DNA from: Solirubrobacterales bacterium
GTDB lineage: Bacteria; Actinomycetota; Thermoleophilia; Solirubrobacterales; Solirubrobacteraceae
Assembly (NCBI GenBank): GCA_025964115.1
Contig: JAOPZM010000091.1
Span: 1-39,339 of the forward strand
DNA length: 39,339 nt
Direction of reading: 5' to 3'
The position numbers and the translations under genes are program-made. The stretch's first letter is position 1. The number at the start of each line of letters is the position of its first letter. The notes beneath the pieces are model-generated. The model was not told the origin of the DNA, made no database searches, and worked only from the letters and a program-made list of their open reading frames with translations. Of this stretch, positions 22,992 to 31,704 are shown one piece after another.

Positions 22992-25583
22992 ATGCCCGAT
23001 AGCGAAACGCCCCAACACGACAACCCCACGGGCGACCCGACAGCCGCCCCCTCAGAGGCAGGACCCGTCAGCGGCCCTCCCGAGACGCCTGCTCAGCGCC
23101 CCGCCGAGCAGGTCGCCGACCCGCAGGCCCGCGACGCCGGCACTGCGGAGACGACGCCGGACGCTCCGGCGGTCGACCGCCTCACGCGGGTGAGGAATCT
23201 CGTCCGCAGCCGCAGGCTCGTGTGGGGCGCCGTGGCGCTCGTGTGCGTCGCGGCCGGGACCGTCGGCTCGATCCTCGGCGCCCAGACGGTGGCGCACAAA
23301 GATGCGAGCAAGGCGCGGCAGGCCTCGCGACAGACCTCGGCGGACGTCGCCTCCACGTTGAAGGCATCGGTCCAGCACCAGGAAGACTTCGCCATCGGCG
23401 CCACCACCTTCTTCGCCGGCAACCCCAAGGCGTCCCCCGCGGAATTCGAAGCGTGGGCGAAGTACGGCGACGGGTTCCACCGCTACCCCGAACTCGCGAA
23501 GCTCAGCCTCGTCACGCTCGTCCGCGCCTCAGAACTCCCCGCCTTCGAAGCGAAGATCACCGGCCGGCCGCTGAAACCGCCGCTCACAAGCCGCACCTTG
23601 AAAGGGCTGCGGGTGCAGTCCGCGCCGTCGCCGGGCTCAACCCTTCGGATCGTCCCCTCCGGCAAGCGTCCCGCCTACTGCTTCGTGATCGCCGGGCTTC
23701 CGAAGAGCGCCGCGAGGTACACGCCCCGGGGCCTTGACCTGTGCGCCGTGACCCCCGGTCTGCTCGACTCGCGGGACTCCGCGCAGAGCCTCTACACGAG
23801 CGTCTCCGCCAAGAACGTCGGCGCCCTCGGAATCGCAAGGCCGGTCTACAAGGGTGGCGTGCCGCCGACTGGCTTCACGGCCCGCAGGGAAGCCTTCGTC
23901 GGCTGGCTGCGCGAGGTGCTCCTGCCGACCGTAGTGCTGCAGCAGGCGCTGCAGGGCCACCCCGAAGCCGCCGTCCGCCTGCGTCACAAGACGGGCTCCT
24001 CGAGCGCGATCTTCACCGGCGGCACGCCCGGGCCCGGCGCGCAGAGCACCACCACGAACCTTCACAACGGATGGAGCGTCCGCAGCTTCGGCGGCCCCGT
24101 CGACGCCGCCGTGCTCGCCGACTGGCACGCGCTCGTGCTGCTGATCGCCGGGATCCTGCTGAGCCTCATGCTCGCCGTGCTCGTCGTCGTCCTCGGAGCC
24201 GGCCGCCCGCGCGCCGCGGCGCCGGCGGTCAAGCCCCGCGAGGTCCCCCACGAGGATCTCTACGACCAGCTGACCGGTCTCCCCAACCGCGCGCTGATGA
24301 TGGACCGCGCCCAGCGCATGCTCGCCCGCGCAAGCCGCGAGTCGGGACTGCTCGCCGGAGCGCTGTTCATCGACATCGACTGGTTTGAGAACGTCAACGA
24401 CAAGCTCGGGCAGGCCGCCGGAGATGAACTCCTTGGAACGGTCGCCGAACGGCTCGAGACGGTGATCCGCGCTCACGACACGGTGGGCCGGCTCGGAGGA
24501 GACGAGTTCGTCATCCTCGTCGAGTCGGCGGCCCGCGGCGCGCGGCTTGACTCGCTCGCCCGGCGCGTGATCGAGGCGCTGCACGAGCCGGTCAACATCG
24601 CAGGCTTCGGACCGAGCATCTTCCTGACTGCCAGCATCGGGGTCGCCTTCGGCCGCTACGCCACCCCCGACGATCTGCTGCGCGACGCCCACCTGGCCCT
24701 CGAGGCGTCGAAGGCCGCGGGGAAGGACCGCTACACCCTCTTCAACGCGAACATGCGCTCCGTCATCGAGGGGCGCGGCGTGCTCGAGACCGAGCTGGGC
24801 GCGGCGCTCCAGAGCAAACAGCTCTTCCTGATGTACGAGCCCGTCTATGACCTGACGAGCCGCAAAGTGGTGGGCCTCGAGGCGCTGCTGCGCTGGCGCC
24901 ACCCCAGCCAGGGCGTCCTCGGCCCCGAGCACTTCATCGCGCTGGCCGAGGAGACGGGGCTGAGCGTGCCGATCGGCCGCTGGATGCTCGAGGAGGCCGC
25001 CACCAAGGCCGCCGCGTGGAACGTGACCGGCCACAGGGTCAGCGTCTCGGTGCCCGTCACGGCGACCCAGCTGGCTCGGGACGGCTTCCCGACCGACGTC
25101 CGGCGGGCGCTCCTGCAGTCCGGGATAGAGCCCTCGCTGCTCACGCTCGAGATCTCAGAGAGCACAGTGCTGCAGGACATCGAGGGTGTCGCCGGGCGCC
25201 TGCAGGAGCTGAAGGAGCTCGGCGTGCGCATCGCGATCTACGACTTCGGCAGCGGCTACGCGCATCACTCCGACCTGCGCAGGCTGCCGCTCGACCTGCT
25301 CGTCGTCGACCGCTCCTCGCTCGCAGCCCCCGACGACGAGGACTACCGCAGCTGGCTGCTGCAGGCCATCCTGGTGCTCGCCAAGGACCTGTCGCTGACG
25401 GTGATAGCCAAGGGAATCGGCACCGAGCAGGAGATGATCACGCTGCAGACGATGGGCTGCACGCTCGCCCAGGGACCCTTCATGGGCTCGCCCGTCCCGG
25501 CGGAGGCCGTCGTCGAGCGGCTCTTCGACGCAGGCCTCGCGCCCGGCGGCATGATCGCCGAACGCGGCCAGTACACCCCCTGA
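22992..25583 (+). CDS. Membrane GGDEF-EAL protein with a degenerate EAL domain
   Basis: An 863-residue protein: a Pro/Ala-rich cytoplasmic N-terminus (1-75), TM1 (about 77-98), an extracytoplasmic CHASE-like sensor (about 100-375), TM2 (about 380-402), GGDEF (about 420-582) and EAL (about 592-845). The GGDEF site is intact: FIDIDWFENVND (459-470) and GGDEF at 502-506, with an RxxD inhibitory site (R493, D496), so c-di-GMP synthesis is likely. In the EAL domain E630 and E720 remain. However, the usual Asn is P688, the first Asp of DDFG is Y750, the Lys of LKID is V771 and the Glu of AEG is K807. Phosphodiesterase activity is therefore improbable, and it may bind c-di-GMP or act only as a regulator. 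The ATG at 22992 is preferred over TTG at 22971. Confidence 0.9.
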   Translation: MPDSETPQHDNPTGDPTAAPSEAGPVSGPPETPAQRPAEQVADPQARDAGTAETTPDAPAVDRLTRVRNLVRSRRLVWGAVALVCVAAGTVGSILGAQTVAHKDASKARQASRQTSADVASTLKASVQHQEDFAIGATTFFAGNPKASPAEFEAWAKYGDGFHRYPELAKLSLVTLVRASELPAFEAKITGRPLKPPLTSRTLKGLRVQSAPSPGSTLRIVPSGKRPAYCFVIAGLPKSAARYTPRGLDLCAVTPGLLDSRDSAQSLYTSVSAKNVGALGIARPVYKGGVPPTGFTARREAFVGWLREVLLPTVVLQQALQGHPEAAVRLRHKTGSSSAIFTGGTPGPGAQSTTTNLHNGWSVRSFGGPVDAAVLADWHALVLLIAGILLSLMLAVLVVVLGAGRPRAAAPAVKPREVPHEDLYDQLTGLPNRALMMDRAQRMLARASRESGLLAGALFIDIDWFENVNDKLGQAAGDELLGTVAERLETVIRAHDTVGRLGGDEFVILVESAARGARLDSLARRVIEALHEPVNIAGFGPSIFLTASIGVAFGRYATPDDLLRDAHLALEASKAAGKDRYTLFNANMRSVIEGRGVLETELGAALQSKQLFLMYEPVYDLTSRKVVGLEALLRWRHPSQGVLGPEHFIALAEETGLSVPIGRWMLEEAATKAAAWNVTGHRVSVSVPVTATQLARDGFPTDVRRALLQSGIEPSLLTLEISESTVLQDIEGVAGRLQELKELGVRIAIYDFGSGYAHHSDLRRLPLDLLVVDRSSLAAPDDEDYRSWLLQAILVLAKDLSLTVIAKGIGTEQEMITLQTMGCTLAQGPFMGSPVPAEAVVERLFDAGLAPGGMIAERGQYTP

Positions 25584-25585
25584 CG

Positions 25586-26403
25586 CTAGGCGCCTTCAGC
25601 CGGATCGGCGCCGACGTCCCGCAGCAGGCGGTTCGCCGTGTGCGCGTTGGCGGGATAGAAGGCCTCGATCGAGAGCTCCGCCAGCGTGATGTCGACGGCC
25701 GTGCCGAACGTCGAGAGCGTGCTGAAGAAGGCGAGCTCCTCCTCGCCGTCGCGCAGGCGCACCGGCAGCACGATGTCCTGCGAGCGGACCCGGCCCTGCG
25801 GTGAGCTGAGCTCGACGCCTGGGTAGCCGGCGAGCTCGTCGTGGAGGCTCTGCAGGCGCGGATCGGCGGTGACCTGCATCTCGCGGTGCAGACGCTGCAT
25901 CAGGTGTGCGCTCCATTCCCCGAAGTTCAGGGTCCGCGGCGCCATGCCATGCGGGTGAAGCGCGATGCGAAGCACGTTGGCCGGGGCCTCGAGCAGATCT
26001 GGCGAGACGCCCTCGAGCAGCGTTCCGAGCGCGTCGTTCGATGCCAGCAGGTCGTGATAGCGGTCGATCACGAGGGCGGGGTAGGGCTCGTGGGCGCGCA
26101 GGAAGCGGTCGATCGCTCCGCGCACGAGGTCCATCTCGGGCTCCTCGAGCGAGCGCTCGGTGTAGAGCGGCGCGAAGCCGGCCGCGAGCAGCAGCGTGTT
26201 GCGCTCGCGCGGCGGAACCTGGAGCTCCTCGGCGAGGTGGAGGACCATCTCGCGGCTCGGCCGGGCGCTCCCGTCTCGAGGAAGCTCAGATGGCGCGATG
26301 ACACGCCGGCGTTGAGCGACAGCTCCAGCTGGCTGAGGCTGCGCCGTCGCCGCCACGAGCGCAGCAGCTCGCCGACTGGAACCGGAGCGGCCGCGACTGC
26401 CAT
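25586..26403 (-). pseudogene. Xre/MmyB-like regulator broken by a frameshift
   Basis: Two overlapping minus-strand frames together make one regulator. The first (from ATG 26403) encodes the HTH: VGELLRSWRRRRSLSQLELS, then LNAGVSSRHLSFLETG. The family then continues with the R-x-RPSREMVLHLAEEL pattern, but this is found only in the other frame (SARPSREMVLHLAEELQVPP...). That frame goes on through the MmyB-like ligand-binding domain (HEPYPALVIDRYHDLLASND, GEEELAFFSTLSTFGTAVDI) to the stop at 25586. The shift lies at about 26265-26275 and behaves as a one-base deletion. Whole, it would be about 272 residues. It is either a recent pseudogene or a sequencing error. It is convergent with the GGDEF-EAL gene, 2 bases between stops. 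Confidence 0.85.
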
Positions 26404-26514
26404 CGGCCTAAGCTACTCCGCAGGGTGCCCCGGCGCGATTACCTGTCGGGTAATGCATCTGCGCCGCTGGGAGCGCGCACGCCGCTAACGTCGGGGCGAG
26501 GACCTGCAAGGGCC

Positions 26515-29500
26515 CTAGACGAACCAGTTGATCTCGATCGCTTCGGCGCTCGTCTGGGTCACCGAGAGGCTGAGCCCCGCCTGTTCGAAGGGTCCCCCGG
26601 CGATGGACGCTTCGAGTAGTTCGTCCGGTTCGCCTTCGAAGTGTTCCAGCCGCTGCCTGCCGGCGAGCTGCACGTATTTCACGATCGTCGAGTTCGACAT
26701 GCGGCCCTCGGTGACGGGGGCGAGCACCGAGCCCCGGACCGTGAGCGAGGCCACGCCACACGTGGCTTCCGCGATGGGGGCCCCGGCTTCGGCCGGGAAG
26801 AGAGCCTGCGCGACGGTGTGTTCGGCCCTGCTTTCCCATCCGAGGACGCCCTGGAGCGTCTTCGTGACAATTTCGCCTTCGGCCGCTCCCATGCTGCTGC
26901 ATGGGGAAGCCCACGCTTTGCAGCCGGTGAAGTGGACCACGAGGCCGCCGACCGTCCGCAGGCCGGTGTATTCGCCCGAGCTCGTCTCGCCCGTGCACTT
27001 CACTTTGACCCTGCCGACGGTTTCGAGCGTAGGCACCGTTTCCGAGCGCGACGCCGTCGTGAACTGGCGGTTCGGGCCCGGTCCCGGCAGCCATTCGTAG
27101 GAGAAGCTTTCCGCTGTGGCCGGCGAGGTGCAGGTGCCGGTCGAGAACCTGCCCCTCGTGCCGCCCGGCAGCCGCACGCAGCGTCCGTATTCGGGGGCGC
27201 CTTCGGTCGTGAACGTCTGATCGGCGCCTTCCGATGCGCCGCCTGAGTTCGTCGCCTGGACGCGGAAGTGGTAGGTCGTGTTCACCTTCAGCGCCGTCAG
27301 CTGCGCCGAGACGGCGACGGGCGTGGAGCCCGCGCCCGGCGCCGGCGTGCAGGGCACGCTCGACCCGTAGGCGGTCGAGTTCCCGTATTCGAAGTGGCAG
27401 TCGCTGACTTCGCCCCCGTTCGGGTTCACCGTCGCGCCGAGAGCGGCCGTCGTCTGCTTGACGGCCGAGGCGGCGCCCGTTTCCACCGTGGGCCGGTTCG
27501 GCAGCGTGGAGAACTGCTGGTCGGACCCGAGGCTCGTCCCGCCGGGGTTCGTCGCGACGATCCGGAAGTGGTAGGCGGTGTTCGGTTGAAGGGCCGACAG
27601 CGCGGCCGTCACCGCCACGGAGCTCGAGGCCGACCCCGGTGAGGAGGAGCAGGGCGCGCTCGACCCGTAGGCCGTCGTCGTGCCGTAGTCGAAGTGGCAG
27701 TCGCTCAGTTCCGCCCCGTTCGGGTTCACCTTGCCGCCGAGGCTCGCCGCGGTCTGGGCGATCGATGAAGCGGCGGTGGTTTCCACCTTTGGCGCGTTGG
27801 GCAGCGTTTTCAGGGACTGGTCGCTTCCGAAGCTCGTGCCGCCGGCGTTCGTCGCGACGATCCGAAAGTGGTAGCCCGCGTTCGCAGTGAGCGCGGTCGG
27901 CTGGCCCGTCGCGGGCACGGGCGAGGTGCCTGATCCCGGAAGCGAGACGCACGGCACGCTCGAGCCGTAGGCTTCGGTGCTCCCGTAGTCGAAGTGGCAG
28001 TCGCTGACTTCGCCCCCGTTCGGGTCGACCGTCGCGTTCAACGTCGCCGAGGTCTGATTCAGCGCGGAGGCCGTACCCGTTTCGACCGCAGGGGCGTTCG
28101 GCAGCGTCGTGAAGCTCTGGGAGCCGTCGGTGCTCGTCCCGCCCGAGTTCGTGGCGACGATCCGGAAGTGGTAGCCGGTCACCGGGTTGAGGCCCGTCAC
28201 CGCCGCGGAGACCGCGACTTCACCGCTGCCCGACCCCGGGAGTGCCGAGCAGGGAACGCTCGAGCCGTAGGATTCGCCGGCGCCGTATTCGAAGTGGCAG
28301 TCGCTCACTTCGCCGCCGTTCGGGTTGACGGTCGCGTTGAGCATGGCCGAGGTCTGCGTCAGCGACGACGCCGGCTTGGTCACGACCGCCGGCCGGTTGC
28401 TCGACGCGGTCGTCAGCATCTGGTCGCCGCCGACTCCCATCCCCGCGGGGTTCACGGCGACGATCCGGAAGTGGTAGCTGCTCTTCGCGGCAAGCCCCGC
28501 CACGGGCGCCGCCACCGGCACCGGGCTCGAGGCCGACCCCGGCGAGGAGGAGCACGGCGCGCTCGACCCATAGGAGGCGGTCGTGCCGTATTCGAAGTGA
28601 CAGTCGCTGACTTCGCCGCCGTTCGGGTTGACCATCGCGTTGAGGGTGGCCGCGGTCTGGCCCACGCCCGAGGCCGGGTCCGTTTCGGCCGTGGGAGCGT
28701 TGGCCAGGGTCGAGAACGACTGATCGGCGCCTGGCGTCGTCCCGCCGGGGTTCGTCGCCCTGATCCGGAAGTGGTAGGCGGTGCTCGCCTTCAGGCCCGC
28801 GAGCGTGGCCGAGACCGCGACGGGGCTCGAGCCGGACCCTGGAGACTGCAAGCAGGCGACGCTCGACCCGTAGGAGCTCGATGTGCCGTATTCGAAGCGG
28901 CAGTCGCTGACGGCGCCACCGCTGGGATTGACGCTGCCGTTCAACGTCGCGGACGTCTGCTTGATCGAGGAGGCCGCGCCGGTTTCGACGATCGGCGGGC
29001 TGGAGCCCGGCGGGTTCGACGCGGGGCCCGGTTCGGGGTGCGGCGAGAGCAGGAGCGGGGGGCGCGGCTGCTGGCTGAAGTCGAAGTCGCTCGCCAGGTC
29101 GCCGAGGCCGGGGGCTTCTTCGCGGACGGTGGGACGGGCGTCGGGCCGTCCGTCGGTGGCGGGGTTCAGGCGGGCCTTGTTGAGGAAGGCGTCCTCGATG
29201 AACTTCAGGTAGGCGTCGTGGCTGAGGCGCTGATGGTCGATGAAGCCCTTCTTCGCGTAGGGGCTTATCACCAGGCCCGGGACGCGGATGCCGTAGCCGT
29301 TCTGGTCGACCACCGGCGGTGTGACGTGGTCGTAGAAGCCGCCGAGGTCATCCCAGGAGACGAGGATCGCCGTGGTGCCCCAGCAGGGGCTGCGCATGAT
29401 CGAGTTGACGAGCGTCGTGATGTAGCTCTGTCCCTTGGAGACACGGCTGGGGGGATGCTCGGAGACTTCCTGGCTGGGCACGACCCAGGAGACGTTCGGC

Positions 29501-30486
29501 AGGCCGCAGGTGCTCGTTTCGTGGATCGCCGAGTAGAGGCTGTTAATCGACTGGATGTTCCCCACCTGCCCGTCCTGCTGCACGTCGGTGAAGTAGGGAA
29601 GCTGGTTCCAGATGCTGATCGTTTTGGGCCCCTGTTTGACCGGTGCGCACGTGAGCGCTTCGTCGGCCTGGCAGTCGGGCTCGGAGCCTTCGAAGATGTA
29701 GTAGCGCCAGCTGACTTTCGCCTTGTAGAGGAGGTAGGTCAGGTCGGTGAAGGTGCGCGGGCCCTGCGCCACGCCGGCGGGGTCCAGGGAGCTCGTGCAG
29801 TCCATCGGGTTGGGATCCCCGGTGGGACAGGAGGCAGACCAGCCCGAGACGAGGAACAAGTGCTCGGGCAGGCTCCACGACGCGGCCGACTCGAACATGT
29901 TGTCCTGCAGTGTGAAGTTCTGCGCGTAGGTCCAATAGTTGGGAATCTCGCGCGCGTCGTGATAGCCCATCACGTCGAGGCAGTTGGTCTGCGAGGCTTT
30001 CGGGTTGCTGCACGGGAGGCAGCCCGCCGGGTCGGTGGTGCATTTGCTTTTTTCCTCCACCTGTTCGACGAAGCCGTCCATCCTTCCGCCGTTGACGTCC
30101 GAGCGCGTCGCGGCCATGCCGTGGGGCCCGCCGAAGTTGAGGTCGTTGGCGTTGTGGTAGGGCGCCACGCAGCCGCCGTTGAACGGGTCGTGGATGCACA
30201 CTTTTCCGGGGATTCCGTTGGCGCCCGGGTAGGTGCCGAAGTACGAGTCGAACGACCGGTTCTCCTGCATGATCATCACGATGTGCTGGATGTTGTGAAT
30301 CCCGTCGATCGGCGCCGCCTGCGCCCGGGAGGCCGCGCCGAGGCAGGCGAGCACCGCCATCGCGAAGACCGCCATGCGCGCCGAGAGGCCGCGAGACAGC
30401 GTCGGGCGTCCGACCGCGCCCAGCGCGAAGCTGGACCGTGACCGGTCCTGTCCTCCGGCTTGCGTTGAGACCCCTCTCACCGCCAC
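26515..30486 (-). CDS. Secreted phosphoesterase (phospholipase C / acid phosphatase family) with six Fn3-like repeats and a six-Cys C-terminal module
   Basis: About 1323 residues. The signal peptide (MAVFAMAVLACLGAASRAQA) follows a 37-residue N-terminal extension. The phosphoesterase domain spans about 58-470: HIVMIMQENRSFDSYFGTYP (catalytic ENRSFD near residue 75) and ILVSWDDLGGFYDHVTPPVV near 375 carry the motifs of bacterial phospholipase C/AcpA enzymes. These hydrolyse phosphatidylcholine-type lipids or phosphomonoesters outside the cell. Six Fn3-like repeats of about 99 residues follow (about 499-1095; DCHFEYG...YHFRIVATN...F-TL), then a 228-residue C-terminal module like that of the 19181 gene, also ending EINWFV. 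GTG at 30486 is chosen for GAAGGGA upstream; ATG at 30375 (start of the signal peptide) is the alternative. Confidence 0.88.
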   Translation of the reverse strand: MAVRGVSTQAGGQDRSRSSFALGAVGRPTLSRGLSARMAVFAMAVLACLGAASRAQAAPIDGIHNIQHIVMIMQENRSFDSYFGTYPGANGIPGKVCIHDPFNGGCVAPYHNANDLNFGGPHGMAATRSDVNGGRMDGFVEQVEEKSKCTTDPAGCLPCSNPKASQTNCLDVMGYHDAREIPNYWTYAQNFTLQDNMFESAASWSLPEHLFLVSGWSASCPTGDPNPMDCTSSLDPAGVAQGPRTFTDLTYLLYKAKVSWRYYIFEGSEPDCQADEALTCAPVKQGPKTISIWNQLPYFTDVQQDGQVGNIQSINSLYSAIHETSTCGLPNVSWVVPSQEVSEHPPSRVSKGQSYITTLVNSIMRSPCWGTTAILVSWDDLGGFYDHVTPPVVDQNGYGIRVPGLVISPYAKKGFIDHQRLSHDAYLKFIEDAFLNKARLNPATDGRPDARPTVREEAPGLGDLASDFDFSQQPRPPLLLSPHPEPGPASNPPGSSPPIVETGAASSIKQTSATLNGSVNPSGGAVSDCRFEYGTSSSYGSSVACLQSPGSGSSPVAVSATLAGLKASTAYHFRIRATNPGGTTPGADQSFSTLANAPTAETDPASGVGQTAATLNAMVNPNGGEVSDCHFEYGTTASYGSSAPCSSSPGSASSPVPVAAPVAGLAAKSSYHFRIVAVNPAGMGVGGDQMLTTASSNRPAVVTKPASSLTQTSAMLNATVNPNGGEVSDCHFEYGAGESYGSSVPCSALPGSGSGEVAVSAAVTGLNPVTGYHFRIVATNSGGTSTDGSQSFTTLPNAPAVETGTASALNQTSATLNATVDPNGGEVSDCHFDYGSTEAYGSSVPCVSLPGSGTSPVPATGQPTALTANAGYHFRIVATNAGGTSFGSDQSLKTLPNAPKVETTAASSIAQTAASLGGKVNPNGAELSDCHFDYGTTTAYGSSAPCSSSPGSASSSVAVTAALSALQPNTAYHFRIVATNPGGTSLGSDQQFSTLPNRPTVETGAASAVKQTTAALGATVNPNGGEVSDCHFEYGNSTAYGSSVPCTPAPGAGSTPVAVSAQLTALKVNTTYHFRVQATNSGGASEGADQTFTTEGAPEYGRCVRLPGGTRGRFSTGTCTSPATAESFSYEWLPGPGPNRQFTTASRSETVPTLETVGRVKVKCTGETSSGEYTGLRTVGGLVVHFTGCKAWASPCSSMGAAEGEIVTKTLQGVLGWESRAEHTVAQALFPAEAGAPIAEATCGVASLTVRGSVLAPVTEGRMSNSTIVKYVQLAGRQRLEHFEGEPDELLEASIAGGPFEQAGLSLSVTQTSAEAIEINWFV
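27241..28990 (-). repeat. Six tandem Fn3-like repeats inside the phosphoesterase gene
   Basis: Six coding repeats of about 297-300 bases. Each holds a conserved core (plus strand ...CCGTATTCGAAGTGGCAGTC..., encoding DCHFEYG) near 27394, 27691, 27990, 28288, 28585 and 28883. Each carries two Cys (in DCHFEYG and in the following SVPC/SAPC), probably a disulfide per domain. They probably serve as a spacer that holds the catalytic domain away from the wall. Confidence 0.85.
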
Positions 30487-30568
30487 CCCGAATCCCTTCG
30501 ACGTCGTGCGATGCAACCCGCGGGAATCTAACAGTTCCAATGCGTCCGCGAGCGCGCATACAGCTCGA

Positions 30569-31657
30569 TCACTCCGCGGCGGACGCTCCCGTCAGCCCAC
30601 TGATGTCTCGCAGCAGCCCGTCCATGCCGGCGATCTCGAAGGCGGAGCGCTGGCGGCCTGCCCCTCCCCCGCGGCCCAGCAGCGTCCGCAGACCCTCGAG
30701 CTCGGCGGTGCAGCCGAGCTCCCGCGCCTGGCCGCTGACGAGCTCGAGCCTGTGCTCCAGGAGCTCGCCCACGGGCCGCAGGCTCCCCTCCGCGTCGGGC
30801 AGGCGGGCGAGGACGCCGTAGCGAGCCGCGCGGAACATGCCCTCCTCGAGCACCTCGTTCGCGGGCTCGGGCTCGGGATCGGCTTCGGCGGCGTGACGGG
30901 CGAGACAGTGGGTGAGCGCCACGAGCCCGGCGATGTCCTCGAGCGGCGCCTGCGCGTCGAGCGCCCGCACCTCGACCGTTCCGAGACGCGGATGGGGGCG
31001 AAGCTTCCACCAGAACCACGTGTAGTCGGGCACGTCGGCGGCACGCGTGAGCAGCTCGACGGCGCCGGCGAAGTCGGCGAAGTCGCGCATCGCGCGCGGC
31101 ACCCCCGAGCGCGGCCAGCCGCGCACGGTCACCTCGCGGGCAGAGGCCAGGCCGGTGTAGCGGCCGTGGCGAAAGGGCGAGTTGGCGCCCAGCGCCTGCA
31201 GCAGCGGCAGATGCGAGCGCAGCCCGTTGAAGGCCCTGATGGCGGTCTCGGGATCGGGCATGCCGACGTGGATGTGGAGTCCGGCGACGGGTGTCGCCAC
31301 CGCGTCTCCGAGCAGATCGTGGATGCGCTCGTAGCGCGCCTTGTCGGTGATCTCCGCCTCGCCCTCGATCGCCGAGGGATGGGTGCCGGACCCGAGCAGC
31401 CCGGCGCCGGTCTCGAGCACGGCCCGGCGCAGGCCGCCGAGCAGGCCGACCGCCCCCGCTGCGTTGCGGCACACGTCGGTGATCAGCTCGACCTGGCAGG
31501 CGTGCAGCTCGCGCTCCACCGTGCCCTGCACGGGGCCGAGCCGCTCCTGCACCGCCTCCGAGGCGTTCACCTGCCGACCGGTCACGGGATCGACGAGGAA
31601 CAGCTCCTCCTCGACGCCCAGCGAGAACGGGTCGCTTGACCCGAAGGCGTGCTCCAT
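30569..31657 (-). CDS. YbdK-family carboxylate-amine ligase (glutamate-cysteine-ligase-like)
   Basis: A 362-residue enzyme of the GCS2/YbdK family. Diagnostic stretches are FSLGVEEELFLVDPVTGRQV (11-30, metal-binding GVEEE), ERELHACQVELIT, AGLHIHVGMPDPETA (about 126-139) and LGTVEVRALDAQAPLEDIAG. It joins a carboxylate to an amine at the cost of ATP. E. coli YbdK has weak glutamate-cysteine ligase activity, but the physiological product in actinobacteria is not settled, and many copies make modified amino acids or antibiotic precursors. Cytoplasmic. The ATG at 31657 is preferred because similarity starts with MEHAFGSSDPFSLGVEEE; GTG at 31672 is an alternative. The next gene upstream on this strand ends 47 bases away. 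Confidence 0.9.
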   Translation of the reverse strand: MEHAFGSSDPFSLGVEEELFLVDPVTGRQVNASEAVQERLGPVQGTVERELHACQVELITDVCRNAAGAVGLLGGLRRAVLETGAGLLGSGTHPSAIEGEAEITDKARYERIHDLLGDAVATPVAGLHIHVGMPDPETAIRAFNGLRSHLPLLQALGANSPFRHGRYTGLASAREVTVRGWPRSGVPRAMRDFADFAGAVELLTRAADVPDYTWFWWKLRPHPRLGTVEVRALDAQAPLEDIAGLVALTHCLARHAAEADPEPEPANEVLEEGMFRAARYGVLARLPDAEGSLRPVGELLEHRLELVSGQARELGCTAELEGLRTLLGRGGGAGRQRSAFEIAGMDGLLRDISGLTGASAAE

Positions 31658-31704
31658 CTCTCGCGCGCTCACGCCGGCAGTCTAGGCCCGGGTGGGCGCG
31701 TCGC

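Noticed and set aside
23637-25034. Long minus-strand open frame inside the GGDEF-EAL gene
   Set aside because: It is antisense to conserved GGDEF and EAL motifs, a common effect of GC-rich codon use.
27994-30441. Very long plus-strand open frame opposite the phosphoesterase gene
   Set aside because: It is the mirror of a real gene with catalytic motifs and repeats, has Arg/Val-rich composition and no family character.
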